From Thermaurantimonas aggregans (GTDB lineage Bacteria > Bacteroidota > Bacteroidia > Flavobacteriales > Schleiferiaceae): a stretch of DNA of 48,509 nucleotides. A model generated the notes under the pieces. It saw only the letters and a program-made list of their open reading frames with translations. It did no database searches and was not told the DNA's origin. Positions within the stretch are counted from its first letter, which is position 1. Every line of letters begins with the position of its first letter. The stretch spans positions 1 through 48,509 of the forward strand of contig NZ_BHZE01000021.1 of assembly GCF_003851885.1 (NCBI RefSeq). The letters run 5' to 3'. The position numbers and the translations under genes are program-made. Positions 28,119 through 36,849 of this stretch are shown here, piece after piece.

Positions 28119-28787
28119 CTATAAAAAAACAACTATTCCGAAATTTAGGGTATTCAGTCCAAAGTCGAGCCCAAATGTAGTGGTGGATACTTTGGTGTAA
28201 TTTCCAGGATTAGAACCATCGACTTTTAGAGAAAGCGATGAGTAGCCAAGAAATCCATAGCGAATTTCCAGACCGATGTTTTTGTGCACCATGTAGTTAA
28301 AACCAGGAGTTATGCCTGTTAGCAAAATATTAGAAGAGCTTTTTTGCTCGGTGGTAAGATTGCCTACGTTGAGTTTGTCCACATAATTCCCAAAACCAAC
28401 TCCCAAACTGAAGTCGCCAAAGAAGGCAAATTTTTCGTTGTATGGAATGTAATAGCGAACAAAAGGTGAAATACTAAAGACATTTGAGCGAGTTTCTGAT
28501 GTGGTGTTTGGATCTAACTGCTCTTCACTCGTTGATACGGCAAAGCCAATTCCCAATCCTATCGCTAACTTGTCATTTAAAAAATAACCTCCGGCAGCTG
28601 AGATGCCAAAGTCCGATTGTTTGGGTCCATTTGTTACTGTGGTAATATTATTAGTCTTATCCTCAACTTTGTTAGAGGAATTTCCGAAACTTACATCGCC
28701 GGTTATGAGTTTTGATCCGGCCTTAAATTGCGCATTGGCAGCCAATGAAGCCAGCGATAATAACACTGCAAAAAAATTTGTTTTCAT
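28119..28787 (-). CDS. Small outer-membrane beta-barrel protein
   Basis: The 222-residue protein has a signal peptide (MKTNFFAVLLSLASLAANA, cleavage near AQFKAGS). The rest is alternating strands with GISAAGGYFLNDKLAIGLGIGF, FSISPFVRYYIP and GLEIRYGFLGYSSLS, in the pattern of porin-family eight-stranded barrels. It ends in VVFL. It probably sits in the outer membrane. Ligand or function is unknown. It is a single-gene unit, with a good -7 element at 28808-28815. Confidence 0.82.
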   Translation of the reverse strand: MKTNFFAVLLSLASLAANAQFKAGSKLITGDVSFGNSSNKVEDKTNNITTVTNGPKQSDFGISAAGGYFLNDKLAIGLGIGFAVSTSEEQLDPNTTSETRSNVFSISPFVRYYIPYNEKFAFFGDFSLGVGFGNYVDKLNVGNLTTEQKSSSNILLTGITPGFNYMVHKNIGLEIRYGFLGYSSLSLKVDGSNPGNYTKVSTTTFGLDFGLNTLNFGIVVFL

Positions 28788-28807
28788 GTTTGCGATAATA
28801 AGTGTTT

Positions 28808-28815
28808 CAAAAATA
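28808..28815 (-). promoter_or_regulatory. Candidate -7 promoter element for the barrel gene
   Basis: TATTTTTG on the minus strand matches TAnnTTTG exactly, 20 bases before the ATG, giving a leader of roughly 13 bases. A -33 element at standard spacing is not obvious. Confidence 0.5.
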
Positions 28816-28991
28816 TCTTTTGTTAAAGCAACTTATGTTAAATGTAAATTTTTCCGAATAAGAGAGTCTCTTCACTAAAAGTAAGATTTTCATACCAAAG
28901 ATTTTATAAACACGATGCATGAGATTCTAAAAAAGGCAAATCTCACTCAGTGTTCGCAGAGCTGTTTCCTACATCCCAAGGCAGTTTACTA

Positions 28992-28999
28992 TACCTTTG
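28992..28999 (+). promoter_or_regulatory. Candidate -7 promoter element for yebC
   Basis: TACCTTTG matches TAnnTTTG exactly and lies 32 bases before the yebC ATG. Only a weak TTT at 28965-28967 is available as a -33 element. The rest of the 28788-29031 gap shows nothing else convincing. Confidence 0.45.
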
Positions 29000-29031
29000 C
29001 AGGCTAAAAGTGCACTAATCAGAGAATTTTT

Positions 29032-29748
29032 ATGGGAAGAGCCTTTGAATACCGCAAAGAGCGAAAGTTTAAGCGATGGGCCACTATGGCCAAAAACTTT
29101 ACACGTATCGGAAAAGAAATATCAATAGCTGTAAAAGAAGGAGGTCCGAATCCTGAAACCAATTCGCGACTTAGAGCTGCCATTCAAAATGCAAAGGCAG
29201 TTAACATGCCTAAGGAAAACATCGAGCGCGCCATCAAACGCGCCACCGATAAGGAGATGGCCGATTACAAAGAAGTGGTGTACGAAGGATATGGCCCCGG
29301 TGGAATCGCTATACTTATCGAAACCGCAACCGACAATCCCACGCGAACCGTAGCAAATATTCGCAGCTATTTCAACAAACACAATGGCTCGCTTGGCACC
29401 AGTGGATCAGTCGATTTTATGTTTGACCACAAGTGCCAATTCAAAATTCGCAAACCGGAAAACATGGACATCGAAGAACTCGAGCTACAGCTCATCGATT
29501 ACGGAGCCGAAGAGTTCTTCGAAGACGAAGACGACAATACTTTGATGGTGTACGGGCATTTTTCAGATTACGGCAAGCTGCAGAAAGGCATCGAAGAACT
29601 GGGCCTGGAAGTAATCTCTTCAGGTTTAGAGCGCATCCCCCACGAAACGCGCGAAGTGCCTGACGATGTGCGCGCTCAGGTAGAAAAGTTGCTCGAAAAA
29701 ATCGAAGAAGACGACGACGTACAAAACGTATATCACAACATGGCCTGA
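29032..29748 (+). CDS. yebC: YebC/PmpR family protein
   Basis: The 238-residue protein is of normal length for the three-domain YebC/TACO1 family. Signatures include the N-terminal FKRWATMAKNFTRIGKEI, the SRLRAAIQNAKAVNMPKENI segment and YEGYGPGGIAILIE. Members were long annotated as transcriptional regulators; TACO1 and some bacterial YebC proteins are now linked to relieving translation stalling, for example at proline runs. The start region differs slightly from the usual MGRAFExRKxxK but is complete. It appears monocistronic, with a -7 element before and a hairpin after. Confidence 0.95.
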   Translation: MGRAFEYRKERKFKRWATMAKNFTRIGKEISIAVKEGGPNPETNSRLRAAIQNAKAVNMPKENIERAIKRATDKEMADYKEVVYEGYGPGGIAILIETATDNPTRTVANIRSYFNKHNGSLGTSGSVDFMFDHKCQFKIRKPENMDIEELELQLIDYGAEEFFEDEDDNTLMVYGHFSDYGKLQKGIEELGLEVISSGLERIPHETREVPDDVRAQVEKLLEKIEEDDDVQNVYHNMA

Positions 29749-29750
29749 TA

Positions 29751-29778
29751 AAAGGGGCGGCACAGCCCCTTTATACAC
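29751..29778 (+). terminator. Hairpin after yebC
   Basis: AAAGGGGC (29751-29758) and GCCCCTTT (29765-29772) form a perfect 8-bp stem starting two bases after the stop. Only a weak T-rich tail follows, so termination may be partial. Confidence 0.6.
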
Positions 29779-29820
29779 AATTTACCACCTTCGAAAACCC
29801 AGCCACCCCTCGCAGCGTAC

Positions 29821-29828
29821 TACTTTTG
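29821..29828 (+). promoter_or_regulatory. Candidate -7 promoter element for mlaE
   Basis: TACTTTTG matches TAnnTTTG exactly, 18 bases before the TTG at 29847, which supports that start. No clear -33 element at normal spacing. Confidence 0.45.
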
Positions 29829-29846
29829 TAAAATAAATTAAGAGCT

Positions 29847-30596
29847 TTGAACCTTTACAGGTATTTAGAAGATTTTGGGCGATACGTGCTGATGCTTGGG
29901 CGAGTTTTCCGTAAGCCCGAAAATAAGCGTATGTATTTCGATGCCTTTCTGATAGAGATTGAACAACTCGGCATCAACTCTGTGGGCCTTGTAGCCATCA
30001 TTTCGCTTTTTGTGGGTGCAGTTGTAACCATACAAACGGCATTGAATCTCGAAAACCCGCTTATTCCGCCGTATTATATAGCAATAGCCACTCGCGAGAG
30101 CATTATTCTCGAGTTTTCGCCTACCATGGTCAGCCTTATTCTGGCGGGTAAAGTGGGTAGTAATATTGCTTCAACACTCGGAACAATGCGCGTGAGCGAG
30201 CAAATCGACGCTTTGGAGGTGATGGGCGTGAATTCTGCTTCATACCTCATCCTGCCAAAAGTGCTCGCAGCTATGGTTTTCAATCCGATTTTGATCAGTA
30301 TGTCGATGTTTTTGGGCATTTTAGGTGGCTACGTGTTCGGACAGCTCACCGGCATGGTGGGCCCTGAGGATTTTATTGAGGGTCTTTTGCTGGAATTTAA
30401 AGCCTTTTATGTGACGTATGCGCTGATTAAAACGGTGGTTTTTGCCTTTATCATCACCACAGTATCGGCCTATTTTGGCTACTATGTAAAAGGTGGTGCT
30501 GTAGAAGTAGGTCAGAGCAGTACACGGGCTGTGGTGGCCAGTAGCCTGATCATCATTTTGGCCAACTACATCCTTACCCAAATAATTTTGAGCTGA
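29847..30596 (+). CDS. mlaE: MlaE-family lipid ABC transporter permease
   Basis: The 249-residue inner-membrane permease belongs to the Mla phospholipid trafficking family that keeps the outer membrane asymmetric. Visible features are about five hydrophobic segments, the family motif LAGKVGSNIASTLGTMRVSEQIDALEVMG, here split as LAGKVGSNIASTLG (about 110-123) and MRVSEQIDALEVMG, and the terminal helix. The start is TTG. The stop codon shares one base with the mlaF ATG. No MCE-domain (MlaD) gene follows, unlike many Mla loci. Confidence 0.95.
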   Translation: MNLYRYLEDFGRYVLMLGRVFRKPENKRMYFDAFLIEIEQLGINSVGLVAIISLFVGAVVTIQTALNLENPLIPPYYIAIATRESIILEFSPTMVSLILAGKVGSNIASTLGTMRVSEQIDALEVMGVNSASYLILPKVLAAMVFNPILISMSMFLGILGGYVFGQLTGMVGPEDFIEGLLLEFKAFYVTYALIKTVVFAFIITTVSAYFGYYVKGGAVEVGQSSTRAVVASSLIIILANYILTQIILS

Positions 30597-31369
30597 TGAT
30601 ACGGGTTGAGAATCTTCGGAAAAAGTTTGGCGATACTGAAGTAATCAAAGGCATCTCTGCCGAATTCTATCCCGGTAAAGTCAATCTAATCATCGGCAAA
30701 TCGGGCTCCGGCAAGACGGTGTTTATGAAGTCGCTTTTAGGACTTTTCGACATCGATGGCGGGGAGATTTACTATAGCGGTGAGCCGCTTTCGCAAATGG
30801 ACTTTAAGCGTCGTAAGGCGCTGCGCACCGAGATGGGAATGGTCTTTCAGGGCAGTGCTCTGTTTGATTCGCTTACGGTCGAAGAAAACGTGATTTTCCC
30901 GCTCAAGATGTTTTCCGTGATGAGTCCAAAAGAAATGTTGGATCGAGTAAACTTTTGTCTCAAAAGAGTTAATCTCGAAAATTCCAATAAAAAATATCCA
31001 GCTGAGCTGAGTGGGGGAATGAAAAAGCGCGTGGCCATTGCTCGTGCCATTGCTATGAATCCAAAGTACCTCTTTTGCGACGAACCTAACTCAGGCCTTG
31101 ACCCTCAAACGTCCATCGTAATCGATAACCTCATTCGCGAGATTACTCAAGAATTTGGCATCACCACCGTGATCAACACCCACGATATGAATTCGGTGAT
31201 GGAAATTGGCGACAACATCATATTGATTAAAGAGGGTTACAAAGCCTGGCAAGGCAGTAAATCGGAAATTCTCAGTACGGATAATGAGGATGTAAACGAA
31301 TTTGTTTTTACCTCCCAACTCTTCAAACGCATCAAACAATCACATCAGACGGCCTCTGCTCGTGAATGA
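30596..31369 (+). CDS. mlaF: MlaF-family lipid ABC transporter ATPase
   Basis: The 257-residue ATPase energises the MlaE permease. Motifs are Walker A GKSGSGKT (34-41), Q-loop Q85, signature LSGGMKKR (138-145), Walker B YLFCDEP with E163, and an H-loop in VINTHDMNS. Length and motifs are those of the Mla/Ttg2A group. It overlaps mlaE by one base and the next gene by eight, so all are co-translated. The MlaB-like STAS subunit is not encoded nearby. Confidence 0.95.
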   Translation: MIRVENLRKKFGDTEVIKGISAEFYPGKVNLIIGKSGSGKTVFMKSLLGLFDIDGGEIYYSGEPLSQMDFKRRKALRTEMGMVFQGSALFDSLTVEENVIFPLKMFSVMSPKEMLDRVNFCLKRVNLENSNKKYPAELSGGMKKRVAIARAIAMNPKYLFCDEPNSGLDPQTSIVIDNLIREITQEFGITTVINTHDMNSVMEIGDNIILIKEGYKAWQGSKSEILSTDNEDVNEFVFTSQLFKRIKQSHQTASARE

Positions 31370-32684
31370 TTATTTGCTGATTTTCTCTGAAAAAATTACA
31401 CCCCGACTGCTCTACACGGCCAGGGTAATTTTTGAACATGTAATTCCTTGTAACTACAGAATCACTGAAAAAAAAGAAGAATTTTTAAATCATCAAGGCC
31501 CAAAAATCAACTACAGCTCTTGTCGTGAGTTAGATGGCATTCGGATTTATCCCTCGCGTTTGCTGTTTTCTACTGACATATTTGAGCAGGAGGTGCGATG
31601 CGCTTTAAACCCTTTTTGTGGTGTTCATCTCTTTCACGAGATATGTAGCGATGTGTGCTACGATGTATTTGCATCGGTTTTTTATATGGTGTCGCGCTAC
31701 GAAGAGTATTTGCCCCACCTGAGCGATGCGCACGGCCGATTTTTGCCTTCAGAGTCTATTGCCAGTCGGAATGGTTTTTTGGATAGACCTGTAGTAAACT
31801 ACTGGTGTCTTCAATTAAAAGATAAAATACTGGAACGCTATCCAGGTTTTGCATTTAAATCTACCACATTCTCTTACACGGCTACCGTAGATGTGGATAA
31901 TACGTATGCCTACAAAGGCAAAGGCTTAATGCGCATATTGGGAGGCTTTTTAAACGACCTGCGCGCTCTGAATTTCTCTAAAGTGAAGGAGCGCTTTAGC
32001 ACCGTTTTTTTGGGCGCTAAAGATCCGTATGACACCATTGATTACCAGCTGAGGCTCTTTGAGAAATACGGTTTTGAGGTCATTTATTTTTACCTATACT
32101 CAAAATATGGGCCCTACGATCGAAATCTGCCGATATACAGCCCGAGCCATCAGGAGCATATCAAGTATGTAGCCGACTTTGCTCAAGTAGGAGCACACCC
32201 CTCGTATCGAGCAAGTCAGGATTTTTCTGAAATGGAGCGCGAAATTACGGCCTTAGAGGCTACTATACGTCGGCAAATCACCAAAAGCCGCATGCACTAC
32301 CTGCGCTTCACCTTGCCGACTACATTTCGACAGTTGATTGAATTGGGTATTACTGACGACTACTCGATGGGCTATGCTCAGCAGCCCGGCTTTAGGGCAG
32401 GTATTTGTACCCCTTATCCTTTTTATGACCTCGAAGTAGAAATGCAGACTGACCTCATGATCCATCCCTTTCCATTGATGGAAACTACATTTATCGATTA
32501 CTTAAAGCTTACACCGGAGCAAGCTGCACAAAGTATTTTTCCTATCATCGATCAAGTAAAAAAGGTAAACGGGCACCTGATAACTGTATGGCATAACAGG
32601 ACCTTTAGCGAACACCAACCCGATTGGAAAGGCTGGAACCAACTGCACATCGAAATGTTAGATTACATCAAAAGGCTTTTATGA
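31362..32684 (+). CDS. Polysaccharide-deacetylase-like protein (DUF7033-type N-terminus)
   Basis: From a GTG at 31362 the protein has 440 residues and begins VNDYLLIFSEKITPRLLYT, the usual start of this family. An upstream ATG at 31302 would lie deep inside mlaF and is unlikely. The N-terminal third resembles the domain fused to Bacteroidota deacetylases. The NodB-like fold shows the metal/catalytic motif TVDVDN (175-180) and VGAHPS with H279. There is no signal peptide or membrane segment, so it acts in the cytoplasm or at the inner face. It overlaps mlaF by 8 bases and the next gene by 4. The role is probably envelope glycan modification; the substrate is unknown. Confidence 0.8.
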   Translation: MNDYLLIFSEKITPRLLYTARVIFEHVIPCNYRITEKKEEFLNHQGPKINYSSCRELDGIRIYPSRLLFSTDIFEQEVRCALNPFCGVHLFHEICSDVCYDVFASVFYMVSRYEEYLPHLSDAHGRFLPSESIASRNGFLDRPVVNYWCLQLKDKILERYPGFAFKSTTFSYTATVDVDNTYAYKGKGLMRILGGFLNDLRALNFSKVKERFSTVFLGAKDPYDTIDYQLRLFEKYGFEVIYFYLYSKYGPYDRNLPIYSPSHQEHIKYVADFAQVGAHPSYRASQDFSEMEREITALEATIRRQITKSRMHYLRFTLPTTFRQLIELGITDDYSMGYAQQPGFRAGICTPYPFYDLEVEMQTDLMIHPFPLMETTFIDYLKLTPEQAAQSIFPIIDQVKKVNGHLITVWHNRTFSEHQPDWKGWNQLHIEMLDYIKRLL

Positions 32685-33574
32685 TTCGCCTGGTAAAAAA
32701 TGCAGATATCGACGTAAAACAGTGGGACACCACCATCCATCTCGATCCGCAAGCCCTCATATATGGCCTAAGCTGGTATCTTGACATTGTAGCCTATGGC
32801 TGGGATGCCCTAGTGTATGACGACTACAAGGCCGTGATGCCCCTTACCCCACAGCTTTACAAAAGGGTACTGCCTTCTGTCATTAGGCCCTATGGCACTC
32901 AACAGCTTGGGGTATTTTCACGTGAAAGGGTTTCTGCCGAACTTTTAAAAGCGTTTTTAAAGAAGATTCCAGCTAAATATGTTTACAAGGACCTGTGTTT
33001 AAATGCACAGAATCCGATTGAAAACATTCGCTCCGGTAAGTTGATACCGCGAACCAATCTTTTAATTACCCTTATTGGGTCGAATGCTGAAAAAATCAGA
33101 GCGCGCTATTCGAAGAACACGAAACGAAATCTGGCTAAAGCTGAAAAGTATCCGCATCAGTTTTTTTACAACGATGCTCCCGATGTGCTGCTTCGCATAT
33201 TTCAAAACAACAAGGGCAAGGAATTGCCCCACCTTCAAGAGCGCCACTATGCCACGCTGAGGCAAATCATGTATGTAGCCATTCACCGCAAAACCGGCTA
33301 TCTGATTACTCTTTACGACGAGTACAACACTGCCATTGCCGGGCTGTTCTTTCTCGAATACAGAGGTAGGGTGATACTCTTATTCAGTGCAACAACTGAT
33401 TACGGGAAAGAAACACATGCACTCACCCTTCTTATTGACCACGTGCTTACGCAAAAGGCCGGCTTAGCAGATGTTTTTGACTTTGAAGGATCTGATATTC
33501 CTGGTCTTCGGAGGTTTTACGAAGGTTTTGGAGCCCAGGAAGAAATCTATTACAACTGGAAAAAGTGGTTTTAA
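32681..33574 (+). CDS. GNAT/FemAB-like acyltransferase
   Basis: The ATG at 32681 overlaps the preceding stop by 4 bases (ATGA) and gives 297 residues. An ATG at 32624 would lie inside the deacetylase gene. The sequence has two halves resembling the duplicated GNAT fold of FemAB-type aminoacyl or acyl transferases: the first around WYLDIVAYGWDALVYDD, the second around SKNTKRNLAKAEK, FQNNKGKEL and GSDIPGLRRFYEGFGA. The last motif is typical of the acyl-CoA or aminoacyl-tRNA-dependent acetyltransferase_6 group. It probably acylates a cell-wall or surface-polymer precursor. It ends 16 bases from the TonB receptor gene (convergent). Confidence 0.7.
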   Translation: MIRLVKNADIDVKQWDTTIHLDPQALIYGLSWYLDIVAYGWDALVYDDYKAVMPLTPQLYKRVLPSVIRPYGTQQLGVFSRERVSAELLKAFLKKIPAKYVYKDLCLNAQNPIENIRSGKLIPRTNLLITLIGSNAEKIRARYSKNTKRNLAKAEKYPHQFFYNDAPDVLLRIFQNNKGKELPHLQERHYATLRQIMYVAIHRKTGYLITLYDEYNTAIAGLFFLEYRGRVILLFSATTDYGKETHALTLLIDHVLTQKAGLADVFDFEGSDIPGLRRFYEGFGAQEEIYYNWKKWF

Positions 33575-33590
33575 AAGTCGATTCAGAAAT

Positions 33591-36089
33591 TCAGATACGC
33601 ACAACCACTTTTACGTTTATCAATCTGTTAGTCAAATAATTTGGCACGCCAAACTGTCTGCCTGTGGTCAGATCGGGATTGGCTGCATTTATGTCTTTGA
33701 TCCATAGATAACTGATGGTATTTCTGATGCCAAACAAGTTAAAAACCTCAACACCTGCCCAAGCTGATTTTAGCACATTAAAGGCGCGGTATTTAGAAGG
33801 CTTTCCTTCTTCTTTTAGCACTTTGTAAAAAGCAATATCCACGCGTCGATATGGTGGGATGCGGTAAGTAGTGGCCGTGCGCTCAAATTGCGGTGGATTA
33901 AACGGAATGCCTGTACCGAAGCTCAATGTAAGTCCAACGCGCCAGGTGGGGTCTTTGGGCAAATAGTCTTGAAAATAAATGCTTGCATTGAATAGTTGGT
34001 CAGTAGGTCGAGGTAGGTAGCCGAGCTGGGGATTGTCTTTTAGCCGCTCGCGCACGGTCATCAGGGAGGCGCTAAACCAAGATTCAATGCCCTTGACAAA
34101 CTGACCATTTATGCGAAAGTCAAGCCCCGTTGCAAATCCGTCGGCATCGTTGCGCGCTGAATAGCGCAAGCGTACGTTTTCGAGTTCGTAAGTTACGAGA
34201 TTGCGCAGGAACTTGAAGTAATACTCCGTAACGATGCGGAAGGGGCGGTCCCATAGAGTAACTACCTGGTCGAGCCCGGCTACTAGGTGATAGCTCTCCT
34301 GTGCCCGCAAGCGGGTGTTCACATTACCTGTGATGTCGCGCATCTCGCGATAAAAAGCCGGTTGGTGATATGCCCCAAGCGATAAGCGAAATATACGGTT
34401 TTTGGGACCAGAAGGTTTGTATTTGACTGTAAATCTTGGAATAATGAGAAGTTGATCGTTTAGGTCCCAGTAATTGAATCGAATACCGGCTGTATAATAT
34501 AGGTCTCCATTGAGCAGCTTCAGGTTAGAGGAGTATTCGCCATATCCCATAAATCGTTGAGAAAACACTGAAGCTCTGGTGTCAAAGCTTTCGTATAAGA
34601 AAAGGCCTTTGGGTTCCACGGTATCGACAAACACGTTTCCAAGCGTGTCGGCTCTGAAGATGTATCGCCTAAAGTGCGGCAGATTGTAGCCTGCAGAGTC
34701 TATGGTTTCCCATTCTTTGTAACGGTCGATGATGTCTTCAGCTTGCCAGCGAAGGCCCCAGCCCCATGTTCCGCGATTTCCGACGTAGGTAGAGGTATAT
34801 TGAGCATTTACTACAATGGCGTCGAGCAGATTTCGAGCATAGTTTTGGAATCCGCCCACACCCCTAATGAAGCGTATGTCGCCGAATTGGTCGGAGCCGA
34901 GATTGTTGTCGAGCTCTGCAAGGCGATAGGCACCTACAATGTCGAAATACTCTTGTTCAGTGGTCTGAAACGCTGAAACAGCCCAGCGCATGGTTAGTTT
35001 TTTATTGGGCCTGTAGTCGGCTGATAAGGCCGAGAAGCGCGTAATAAAGTCGTAATTTTCCATACCGTCGAAAAAGACGGTGAGCCGCAGTGACTGCTGT
35101 ACAGTGCCAAAGTTGGTGGTTCTAATGGAGGGAATTACTTTGTAAATATTTCGAGAGTAGTTGCCGAGGAAACTCAGCTCTAATCGGTCGGTGAGTGAGT
35201 AGGTGAGGTACACTTGCGCATCAGTAAATCTTGGCCGAAAATCAGCATCTGTGTCGAGCGAACCGAGTAGTAGTTCGTTAGTTCGATAGCGAATGCTGCT
35301 CAGAGCTGTAAATCGATTTTTGAGGCCGATGGCATCAATAGTGAGGCTGCCACCCATCAGGCTGGCTTCGGAGCGAAGGCCGAATTTCTCGGGCTTGCGG
35401 TAGGTGATGTCGAGCACTGAGGCCATGCGGTCGCCGTAGCGCGCGTCGAATCCGCCGGCCGAGAACTCAATATTGCCCACCATGTCGGGATTGATGAAGC
35501 TGAGGCCTTCTTGCTGGCCATTGCGCACCAGAAAGGGGCGATAGATCTCAATGCCGTTGACGTACACGAGGTTTTCGTCGAAATTACCTCCGCGTACATT
35601 GTACTGTGAGCTCATTTCATTGCGCGAGGTGACGCCGGGCAGCAGCCGGATAAGCCCCTCTACACCGGTAACTGGTCCGGCGAGCATGTCGAGTGCCTTA
35701 ACGTCGATCACCGTTGTGTTGGTAATGCGGCTTTTTTCTTCGACTACTTGCACTTCATCCAGGTCTTCAGCCAGCAGTTTTAGCGTTGTTTTAAAATTGT
35801 ACTCTTTGTTTGACTGCAGGTCTACTTTCAGGCTGTCTTTTCTATACCCGAATAGATAAAAATAAATCCAAGAATTTTTCATGGCAGGAACTTCGAGGCG
35901 ATATTTTCCGTCGGCTGAAGTGTAGGTGATGAATCCGCGGCAGTAGACTTCTACCAGCTCAAGGGGTCGGCCTTCTTGGTTGGTGACCGTACCTGAAATG
36001 ATCGCTGTCTGGGCGAAAAGCCGGACTATGCCTCCCAACAGCAAAACAAGAGTCAACAAGCTCGATCGCCAGGACAAAATGGATCTCAA
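33591..36089 (-). CDS. TonB-dependent receptor with carboxypeptidase-like regulatory domain
   Basis: The 832-residue outer-membrane transporter has a signal peptide (cleavage near LFAQ, about 27). A carboxypeptidase-like regulatory domain follows (about 28-110, IISGTVTNQEGRPLELVEV), then a plug (about 120-220, with RLLPGVTSRNEMSSQYNVRGG) and a barrel to the C-terminus (VKVVVRI). It is not a SusC protein: no SusD gene is adjacent and the length is shorter than SusC. The substrate is unknown. The upstream gene (36099-36749) encodes a related stand-alone regulatory domain and ends 9 bases away, suggesting a two-gene operon. Confidence 0.93.
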   Translation of the reverse strand: MRSILSWRSSLLTLVLLLGGIVRLFAQTAIISGTVTNQEGRPLELVEVYCRGFITYTSADGKYRLEVPAMKNSWIYFYLFGYRKDSLKVDLQSNKEYNFKTTLKLLAEDLDEVQVVEEKSRITNTTVIDVKALDMLAGPVTGVEGLIRLLPGVTSRNEMSSQYNVRGGNFDENLVYVNGIEIYRPFLVRNGQQEGLSFINPDMVGNIEFSAGGFDARYGDRMASVLDITYRKPEKFGLRSEASLMGGSLTIDAIGLKNRFTALSSIRYRTNELLLGSLDTDADFRPRFTDAQVYLTYSLTDRLELSFLGNYSRNIYKVIPSIRTTNFGTVQQSLRLTVFFDGMENYDFITRFSALSADYRPNKKLTMRWAVSAFQTTEQEYFDIVGAYRLAELDNNLGSDQFGDIRFIRGVGGFQNYARNLLDAIVVNAQYTSTYVGNRGTWGWGLRWQAEDIIDRYKEWETIDSAGYNLPHFRRYIFRADTLGNVFVDTVEPKGLFLYESFDTRASVFSQRFMGYGEYSSNLKLLNGDLYYTAGIRFNYWDLNDQLLIIPRFTVKYKPSGPKNRIFRLSLGAYHQPAFYREMRDITGNVNTRLRAQESYHLVAGLDQVVTLWDRPFRIVTEYYFKFLRNLVTYELENVRLRYSARNDADGFATGLDFRINGQFVKGIESWFSASLMTVRERLKDNPQLGYLPRPTDQLFNASIYFQDYLPKDPTWRVGLTLSFGTGIPFNPPQFERTATTYRIPPYRRVDIAFYKVLKEEGKPSKYRAFNVLKSAWAGVEVFNLFGIRNTISYLWIKDINAANPDLTTGRQFGVPNYLTNRLINVKVVVRI

Positions 36090-36098
36090 ATCAGATAA

Positions 36099-36749
36099 TT
36101 ACTTTTTCTTTTTCAGAGACTCAAAAAGTTCGAGCCATGCAAAAGGATTGGACAATTGTAAAAGCATAGCCTGACCGCCATTGGCTAATCCGTTGTAGCG
36201 ATTGTAGTTGTAAATAGATTGTTCTTGTTGGCGCATCACATGTCTGGCAGCTTCAGAGGCATCGAAGCCCATGGCGCGAGCGCGGTCTTTGAGCGATTCG
36301 AGGGCCAGGTTGCGCTGTGCTATATCGAGTTCAGTGGTTTGAGGTCGCATGGCCAGGAGCTCGGTATAGAGTCTGTCGCGCGATGGCCAGGGATAGAGGG
36401 TGACTTCTTGTAGCATGGTGGTGTCGCGCACGAGGGTAATGGTCATCAGATAGCCTTTTTCGTCTTTCAGTTCAGGCGATACGTAGAACTTTTCGCGTTT
36501 AAAACCTATGCAGCTGAAAAGAATTGTGTCGCCGGGCATGGCGGCTATAGAAAAAAAACCGTCGCTGCTGCTTATTGTGCCCTGGCCGCGGGACCGTATC
36601 AGTACGTGTGTATTTGGGATAAATTGGGGAATGTCGTCGTCGGTGACTATGACTCCTGAAATTTGAATAGCCTTAGTGCCCTTTTGTGCAAATCCCACAA
36701 GGGCGCTAAGACATAGAGCGGCTGCAAGGAGTAATCTGAACACGTTCAA
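36099..36749 (-). CDS. Carboxypeptidase-like regulatory-domain protein
   Basis: The 216-residue protein has a signal peptide (MNVFRLLLAAALCLSALVGF, cleavage near AQKG). A carboxypeptidase-regulatory-like beta-sandwich follows (about 27-115, ISGVIVTDDDIPQFIPNTHV and GDTILFSCIGFKREKF). The C-terminal half is charged and helical and ends in a lysine cluster KKKK. Such proteins are periplasmic or outer-membrane partners of TonB receptors; the receptor gene is 9 bases downstream. The start is a TTG, with an in-frame GTG two codons later. A -7 element TATTTTTG lies at 36781-36788. Confidence 0.8.
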   Translation of the reverse strand: MNVFRLLLAAALCLSALVGFAQKGTKAIQISGVIVTDDDIPQFIPNTHVLIRSRGQGTISSSDGFFSIAAMPGDTILFSCIGFKREKFYVSPELKDEKGYLMTITLVRDTTMLQEVTLYPWPSRDRLYTELLAMRPQTTELDIAQRNLALESLKDRARAMGFDASEAARHVMRQQEQSIYNYNRYNGLANGGQAMLLQLSNPFAWLELFESLKKKK

Positions 36750-36780
36750 GTTGGTGCTTGTCTATTGATTGGACGTCAAA

Positions 36781-36788
36781 CAAAAATA
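36781..36788 (-). promoter_or_regulatory. Candidate -7 promoter element for the TonB receptor operon
   Basis: TATTTTTG on the minus strand matches TAnnTTTG exactly, 31 bases before the TTG start at 36749. No evident -33 element at standard spacing. Confidence 0.4.
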
Positions 36789-36849
36789 GTGTTTATAAAG
36801 CCTCGTCACATCAGGTAAAAAACGGATACGGAAAGGCTTTAACGATGTT

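Noticed and set aside
28920-28945. 7-bp inverted repeat TGAGATT/AATCTCA upstream of yebC as a terminator
   Set aside because: Short arms, 12-base loop and no T-tract on either strand; could be chance in A/T-rich sequence.
31302-31361. Longer N-terminus for the deacetylase-like protein
   Set aside because: It would lie within the end of mlaF, has no family similarity, and the GTG at 31362 begins the typical sequence.
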